From NCBI GenBank assembly GCA_002309805.1, contig DBYJ01000045.1, positions 83,818 through 129,433 of the forward strand: a stretch of DNA of 45,616 nucleotides. The letters are read 5' to 3'. Under the pieces are notes generated by a model. That model did no database searches. It saw only the letters and a program-made list of their open reading frames with translations, and had not been told where the DNA came from. Position 1 is the stretch's first letter. Each line of letters opens with the position of its first letter. Below, piece by piece: positions 41,012 through 45,616 of the stretch. This stretch comes from Bacteroidales bacterium UBA1189. Its GTDB lineage: Bacteria > Bacteroidota > Bacteroidia > Bacteroidales > Bacteroidaceae. Both the position numbers and the translations under genes were made by a program.

Positions 41012-41761
41012 ATGAGACGAATTCTTTCTATAGGACTACTGCTTCTGCCGCTGTCGGTACTGGCGGCACCTGACTATTACCCCTCTGTGGCTCCTACGGG
41101 CATCTTCATCAATCACGACGACATGGAGGAGGAACTGACCGTGGGCGGCACGTACGATGCCCCGCTTACCGTGACGTTTGCTGCCAACCCTGCCGATACG
41201 ACGGGCTACACGATTCTCTACGAATGGCAGATCATCAAAAAGGATAATAACGAGCAGACGGTCCTTGCCGTTCGCAACGACGAGGTGACGGAGTTTACCT
41301 TCCGCGAGGGGGGTGCCGGCATCAGTTACCTCATCAGTCTCTCCATCACCTACCGCTACCGCGAGACGGGTGTCGAGGGCTCGGTGGAGCAGGACGAGGC
41401 GGACATGATCCGTTTCTCGCTGCGCAGCTCGTCGCTGACGGTATTCAATGCCTTCTCGCCGAACGACGACGGCATCAACGACAAGCTCAGGGTGAAGACG
41501 CAGAGCCTGCTGAAGTTCCGCATGGCCATCTTCAACCGCTGGGGCCAGCGCATGGCCAGCGGCGACGAGACCACGCTGGAGAAGGAGTATCAGGATGACT
41601 TCACCTACTACGTCTGCTGGGACGGCAAGGTGAATGGCGTTGTGGCTGACGATGGCGTCTATTACATCTCCATCCAAGCCATCGGTTCCGACGGCATCGA
41701 ATATACCGAGCGCCGTGACGTCAACCTCTTTACACGCTCCAGGGAGCGGACGAAGGAGTGA
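41012..41761 (+). CDS. T9SS type B sorting domain protein
   Basis: A 249-residue exported protein. The signal peptide is MRRILSIGLLLLPLSVLAA. Residues 20-140 form one or two Ig-like beta units (GGTYDAPLTVTFAANPADTT, YLISLSITYRYRETG). Residues 142-240 are the gliding-motility-type C-terminal domain used for type IX secretion: VFNAFSPNDDGINDKLRV, KFRMAIFNRWGQRM, CWDGKVNGVVADDGVYY. It is one of the smallest proteins of this kind, with little cargo besides the sorting domain. This implies the cell has a T9SS, although no por genes lie in the window. Confidence 0.93.
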   Translation: MRRILSIGLLLLPLSVLAAPDYYPSVAPTGIFINHDDMEEELTVGGTYDAPLTVTFAANPADTTGYTILYEWQIIKKDNNEQTVLAVRNDEVTEFTFREGGAGISYLISLSITYRYRETGVEGSVEQDEADMIRFSLRSSSLTVFNAFSPNDDGINDKLRVKTQSLLKFRMAIFNRWGQRMASGDETTLEKEYQDDFTYYVCWDGKVNGVVADDGVYYISIQAIGSDGIEYTERRDVNLFTRSRERTKE

Positions 41762-41764
41762 GGA

Positions 41765-41905
41765 CGTGGATTGAAGATTGAGGATTGAAAATTGAGGATT
41801 GAGGATTGACGACGTCTAATCTTGTCACGACTCGGCTAATCAAACAAGTTTGTTGGCCCTCGCTGCTCCAAGATTTGAAGATTGAAAATTGAAGATTGAA
41901 CGTTG
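41765..41905. repeat. GATTGAAGATTGAGG-type tandem repeats before uvrA
   Basis: Nine-base units GATTGAAGA, GATTGAGGA and GATTGAAAA follow each other at 41768-41810 and 41874-41900. Between them lies TAATCTTGTCACGACTCGGC and other unique sequence. The last unit ends directly before the uvrA start codon. No good -7 box was found, so the uvrA promoter is unclear. Same unit as in the palindrome at 33715. Confidence 0.85.
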
Positions 41906-41907
41906 AT

Positions 41908-44811
41908 ATGACGGAAGAAGAAGAGGTCTTCCAGCCTGATATAGAGGTGTATGGTGCCCGCGAGCACAACCTGAAGAACATCGATGTGGTCATTCCGCAT
42001 CGTTCGCTTACCGTCATCACGGGACTGAGCGGCTCGGGCAAGTCGTCGCTGGCTTTCGACACCCTGTTTGCCGAGGGGCAGCGCCGTTATATAGAGACCT
42101 TCTCGGCATACGCCCGCAATTTCCTCGGAGGGCTGCGGCGGCCCGATGTGGATAAGATTTCAGGTCTCAGCCCCGTCATCTCCATTGAGCAGAAGACCAC
42201 CAACAAAAATCCCCGCTCTACCGTCGGCACGACGACGGAGGTCTATGACTACTTCCGTCTGCTCTTCGCCCGTGCTGCCGATGCCTATTCCTACGAATCC
42301 GGCGAACGGATGGTGAAATATACCGAGGAGAAGATTATCGACCTTATCCTCAACGAGTACGAGGGCCGAGCTGTGATGATATTGGCTCCGCTGGTGCGCA
42401 GCCGCAAGGGTCACTACCGCGAGCTCTTCGAACAAGTGCGGCGCAAGGGCTACCTCTACGTCCGCATCGACGGCGAAATCCGCGAGGCGGTACCTGGGCT
42501 GAAGGTGGACCGCTACAAGAACCACGACATCGAGGTGGTCATCGACAAGCTGAAGGTGCAGGCGAAGGACGACCGCCGCCTTCGCGACAGCGTGGCAGCC
42601 GCCATGGTGCAGGGCGACGGGCTGTTGATGCTGCTCGACAAGGACACCGGCGCCGTGCGACACTACAGCAAACGGCTCATGGATCCCGTCACGGGGCTTT
42701 CGTACCGCGAGCCGGCACCCCACAACTTCTCCTTCAACTCCCCGAACGGCGCCTGTCCCAAGTGCCGCGGCCTCGGCTACATCACGCGTATGGACATGGA
42801 CAAGGTCATCCCCGACCGCTCGCTCTCCATTCGTCAGGGCGCCATCCTGCCCCTTGGGGCCTACAAGAACACGCTCATCTTCCGCACCCTCGACGTCGTG
42901 CTGCGCCGTCACGACTTTACCCTTGACACCCCCGTCTCAGAACTCGACGAAGAGACGTTGGACGAACTCTTCAACGGCGTCCCCGACCGCATCAAGGTGC
43001 AGACCACGCTGTTGCACGAGTCTGATATGTTCATCTCGTTCGACGGCATCGTGAAATATCTTCTGAGCATTCAGGATGTCGACCCTACCGCCGCTCAGCA
43101 GAGGTGGATTGACCAGTTCCTGGGCACCTGTACCTGTCCCGAGTGCGGCGGAGCCCGACTCAACAAGGAGGCGCTCAGCTACCGCATCCTTGGGAAGAAT
43201 ATCGCCGACCTCTCCGCCATGGACATCGGCGAACTCTATGAATGGACGGGCGCCGCGCTCACCCAGCTCAGCGGCAACCAGCAGAAGATTGCCGAAGAGA
43301 TTCTGAAGGAAATCCGCGTCCGTCTCCACTTCCTGCTTGATGTGGGCCTTGACTACCTCGCTCTGGGTCGTCCCTCGCAGTCGCTCTCCGGTGGCGAGAG
43401 CCAGCGCATCCGTCTGGCTACGCAGATAGGGTCGCAGCTGGTGAACGTGCTCTACATCCTCGACGAGCCGAGCATCGGCCTCCACCAGCGCGACAACGAG
43501 CGGCTCATCCGTTCGCTGAAGGCGCTTCGCGATATCGGCAACACGGTCGTTGTCGTCGAGCACGACCGCGACATGATGCTTAGCGCCGACTACGTCATTG
43601 ACCTCGGCCCTCTTGCCGGGCGCAAGGGCGGCATGGTGGTCTTTGCCGGCACCCCCGCCGAGCTTATGAAGGCCGACACCCTGACAGCAAAGTATCTGAA
43701 GGAAGACGCCTCACCTCAACCCTCACCTAAAGGGAAGGGAGACGAGTCACCCCTCCTTCAGGAGGGGAAGGGGGAGGCTCCTAAAAAGCCGCGCTATGCA
43801 CGGCGGACGGCCGGAGGTACGGAGATAACCCTTGTCGGCTGCCGCGGCAACAACTTGAAGAACATTACCGTCACCTTCCCGCTGGGCAAACTCATCTGCA
43901 TTACCGGCGTCAGCGGAAGCGGCAAGTCCACCCTCGTCAACGACACCCTGCAGCCCATTCTCTCGCAGAACTTCTACCGTTCGCTGCGCGAGCCGCTGCC
44001 CTACGACCAGATTATCGGCATGGAGAACGTCGACAAGGTCGTTACCGTCGACCAGTCGCCGCTCGGCCGTACCCCGCGCTCCAACCCCGCTACCTACACA
44101 GGCGTCTTCTCCGACATCCGCAACCTCTTCGTCAGTCTGCCCGAGGCCAAGATGCGCGGCTACAAGCCTGGACGCTTCTCGTTCAACATCAGCGGCGGAC
44201 GTTGCGAAGCCTGCTCCGGCAACGGCTACAAGACCATCGAGATGAACTTCCTGCCTGACGTCATGGTGCCCTGCGAAGTCTGCCAGGGCCGTCGCTACAA
44301 CCACGAGACCCTTGAGGTGCGTTTCAAGGGCAAGTCTATTGCCGATGTCCTCGACATGACCATCAACCAGGCCGTGGAGTTCTTCGAGAACGTCCCCACC
44401 ATCCTCAATAAGATAAAAGTCCTGCAGGAGGTCGGACTGGGCTACATCAAGCTCGGCCAGCCCTCGTCAACCCTCTCGGGCGGCGAGAGCCAGCGCGTCA
44501 AGCTCGCTACCGAGCTGGCCAAGCGCGACACCGGCCACACCCTCTACATCCTCGACGAGCCTACGACCGGCCTCCACTTCGAGGACATCCGCGTGCTGAT
44601 GGGCGTGCTGCGCCGGCTGGTTGACCGCGGCAACACCATCATCGTCATCGAGCACAACCTCGACGTCATCCGTCAGGCTGACTTCATCATCGATATGGGC
44701 CCCGAGGGCGGTCGTCGCGGCGGCGAAGTCGTCGTCACCGGCACCCCCGCCGAGATTGCCGAACGCGGCATCGGCTACACCGCAGTCTACCTCCGGAAAG
44801 AAATCAGTTGA
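41908..44811 (+). CDS. uvrA: Excinuclease ABC subunit A
   Basis: Damage-recognition ATPase of nucleotide excision repair. The 967 residues are slightly longer than usual. It has two ABC units: Walker A GLSGSGKSSL (about 37) and GVSGSGKSTL (about 671); signatures LSGGESQRI and LSGGESQRV; zinc modules CPKCRGLGY/CPECGGARL and CEACSGNGYK/CEVCQGRRYN. DEPSIGLHQRD and DEPTTGLHFED are the Walker B parts. The start at 41908 (MTEEEEVF) is the first ATG behind the repeat. Residues 601-624 (ASPQPSPKGKGDESPLLQEG) sit in the linker between the two halves and are encoded by a GC-rich hairpin repeat absent from the usual family linker, as far as remembered. Confidence 0.98.
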   Translation: MTEEEEVFQPDIEVYGAREHNLKNIDVVIPHRSLTVITGLSGSGKSSLAFDTLFAEGQRRYIETFSAYARNFLGGLRRPDVDKISGLSPVISIEQKTTNKNPRSTVGTTTEVYDYFRLLFARAADAYSYESGERMVKYTEEKIIDLILNEYEGRAVMILAPLVRSRKGHYRELFEQVRRKGYLYVRIDGEIREAVPGLKVDRYKNHDIEVVIDKLKVQAKDDRRLRDSVAAAMVQGDGLLMLLDKDTGAVRHYSKRLMDPVTGLSYREPAPHNFSFNSPNGACPKCRGLGYITRMDMDKVIPDRSLSIRQGAILPLGAYKNTLIFRTLDVVLRRHDFTLDTPVSELDEETLDELFNGVPDRIKVQTTLLHESDMFISFDGIVKYLLSIQDVDPTAAQQRWIDQFLGTCTCPECGGARLNKEALSYRILGKNIADLSAMDIGELYEWTGAALTQLSGNQQKIAEEILKEIRVRLHFLLDVGLDYLALGRPSQSLSGGESQRIRLATQIGSQLVNVLYILDEPSIGLHQRDNERLIRSLKALRDIGNTVVVVEHDRDMMLSADYVIDLGPLAGRKGGMVVFAGTPAELMKADTLTAKYLKEDASPQPSPKGKGDESPLLQEGKGEAPKKPRYARRTAGGTEITLVGCRGNNLKNITVTFPLGKLICITGVSGSGKSTLVNDTLQPILSQNFYRSLREPLPYDQIIGMENVDKVVTVDQSPLGRTPRSNPATYTGVFSDIRNLFVSLPEAKMRGYKPGRFSFNISGGRCEACSGNGYKTIEMNFLPDVMVPCEVCQGRRYNHETLEVRFKGKSIADVLDMTINQAVEFFENVPTILNKIKVLQEVGLGYIKLGQPSSTLSGGESQRVKLATELAKRDTGHTLYILDEPTTGLHFEDIRVLMGVLRRLVDRGNTIIVIEHNLDVIRQADFIIDMGPEGGRRGGEVVVTGTPAEIAERGIGYTAVYLRKEIS
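43708..43778 (+). repeat. 71-bp palindromic element inside uvrA
   Basis: Ends GCCTCACC and GGGGGAGGC are inverted. CCCCTCC (43750-43756) and GGAGGGG (43761-43767) form a seven-base stem with a TTCA loop. The style (CCTCAACCCTCACC, then G-rich) is like the AGACCCACC family in ygiQ but shorter. The frame remains open. Confidence 0.8.
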
Positions 44812-44814
44812 TTT

Positions 44815-44950
44815 ACGATTTGACAATTTACGATTGACGATTGATTTACGATTTTATTAATGTAGATATTTAGGAACAGTACGGCGTAAATTGTCAAATC
44901 ATTAAATAGAAAAATAAATAGTAAATAGTCAATAGTCAAATCGTAAATAA
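44815..44950. repeat. ATTTACGATTGACG-type inverted repeats between uvrA and meaB
   Basis: GATTTACGATTTGACAATTT and GATTGACGATTGATTTACG (44816-44850) are mirrored by GTAAATTGTCAAATC (44886-44900) and CAAATCGTAAAT (44937-44948). With the loop they could fold into one long hairpin, possibly the uvrA terminator. A clear meaB promoter was not found. Confidence 0.8.
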
Positions 44951-44955
44951 ATATC

Positions 44956-45616
44956 ATGGATCATCCTGAAAACTCAGCAGAATACAAAGGCCTTACTGTC
45001 AATGCCGGCATCGAGCAGCCCGAGCGCGTCAACCCCTATTTCCGCCGTGCCAAGCGCCGCCAGATGACGGCTGCCGAGTACGTCGAGGGCATCCTGCGCG
45101 GCGACGTCACCATCCTCTCGCAGGCCGTCACCCTCGTGGAGAGCCTGCTGCCCGAACATCAGGCCATTGCTCAGGAGGTGATAGAGAAGTGCCTCCCCTT
45201 CGCCGGCCAGTCCGTCCGCATCGGCATTAGCGGCGTCCCTGGCGCTGGTAAGAGCACCAGCATCGACGTCTTTGGCCTCCATGTCCTCGAACAGTACGGC
45301 GGCAAGCTCGCCGTCCTCGCCATCGACCCCAGCTCCGAGCGCACCAAGGGCAGCATCCTTGGCGACAAGACGCGCATGGAGAAACTCTCCGTTCACCCGA
45401 AGGCCTTCATCCGCCCTTCCCCTGCCGCAGGGTCGCTGGGTGGTGTGGCCCGCAAGACGCGCGAAACCATCGTCCTCTGCGAGGCTGCCGGCTACGACAA
45501 GATTTTTGTTGAGACCGTTGGGGTGGGGCAGAGCGAGACCGCCTGCCACTCCATGGTCGACTTCTTCCTCCTCATCCAGCTGGCGGGCACGGGCGACGAG
45601 TTGCAGGGCATCAAGC
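44956..45616 (+). CDS. meaB: Methylmalonyl-CoA mutase-associated GTPase MeaB, 3' end missing
   Basis: A G3E GTPase that protects and reloads the B12-dependent methylmalonyl-CoA mutase of the propionate pathway. The 220 visible residues run to the window edge without a stop. ISGVPGAGKST (about 96-106) is the P-loop, LAIDPSSERTKGSILGDKTRM the switch region, FIRPSPAAGSLGGVARKTRE the family block, and VETVGVGQSE contains the G3 part. The start at 44956 (MDHPENSAEYKG) is the first ATG behind the repeats. The mutase genes mutA/mutB are not in view. Confidence 0.96.
   Translation, partial: MDHPENSAEYKGLTVNAGIEQPERVNPYFRRAKRRQMTAAEYVEGILRGDVTILSQAVTLVESLLPEHQAIAQEVIEKCLPFAGQSVRIGISGVPGAGKSTSIDVFGLHVLEQYGGKLAVLAIDPSSERTKGSILGDKTRMEKLSVHPKAFIRPSPAAGSLGGVARKTRETIVLCEAAGYDKIFVETVGVGQSETACHSMVDFFLLIQLAGTGDELQGIK

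Overview
The window reads as a chromosomal segment of a moderately GC-rich member of Bacteroidales, most likely Prevotellaceae or a close relative. The grounds are the Bacteroidota promoter pattern (TTTG, 19-20 bases, TAnnTTTG) in front of many genes, the absence of strong Shine-Dalgarno sites, a type B T9SS sorting domain, PorT-like barrels, a TPR membrane regulator, a CotH protein, and the pyrB-pyrI-flavin reductase gene order. There is no prophage, conjugative element, transposase or CRISPR array; most genes are core functions.

Layout. 1-160: tRNA-Leu (cut by the window edge) and tRNA-Gly. 535-6032: M18 aminopeptidase, then radA and thrA diverging from a shared promoter region. 6010-12582: a leftward cluster of eight tightly packed genes (pyrB, pyrI, flavin reductase, outer-membrane barrel, nadE, udk, lytic transglycosylase, PD-(D/E)XK nuclease). 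12583-13414: a gene-free island of T-rich inverted repeats. 13415-18780: CE1 esterase, tRNA-Pro, GH43 lipoprotein, DUF1294 protein, rlmH, YihY and the RNase P RNA. 18936-25284: CDP-alcohol transferase overlapping a GtrA/acyltransferase/GH43 fusion, then a glycosyltransferase and a CotH protein. 25420-32752: an amidase-golvesin surface protein, a small unknown protein, YgiQ, and a zinc-ribbon/unknown pair. 32883-36547: a small lipoprotein and a frameshifted TPR regulator, flanked by two copies of one promoter, then about 1.2 kb of gene-free repeats. 36548-45616: a carboxypeptidase-regulatory-domain protein, a PorT-like barrel and a LysM/periplasmic-binding protein, a T9SS type B protein, uvrA, and the start of meaB.

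The striking property of the window is a set of short dispersed repeats, many of them palindromic, that sit between genes and also inside conserved genes without breaking the reading frame. Two 119-bp copies lie in ygiQ in the same orientation but read in two different frames. Related or separate families interrupt uvrA, a GT2 glycosyltransferase, the TPR regulator, the LysM protein and probably radA. One appears to have joined an acyltransferase to a GH43 enzyme, and another supplies the start and signal peptide of a barrel protein. This resembles, in logic, the Rickettsia palindromic elements, but several unrelated sequence families seem to do it here side by side. Other points are an NAD synthetase whose glutaminase domain appears to have lost its catalytic residues, three tandem 84/85-bp promoter modules of which two run straight into a hairpin, and an orphan promoter followed by two strong stem-loops.

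All calls come from reading the sequence and remembered family motifs; no search or structure prediction was run.
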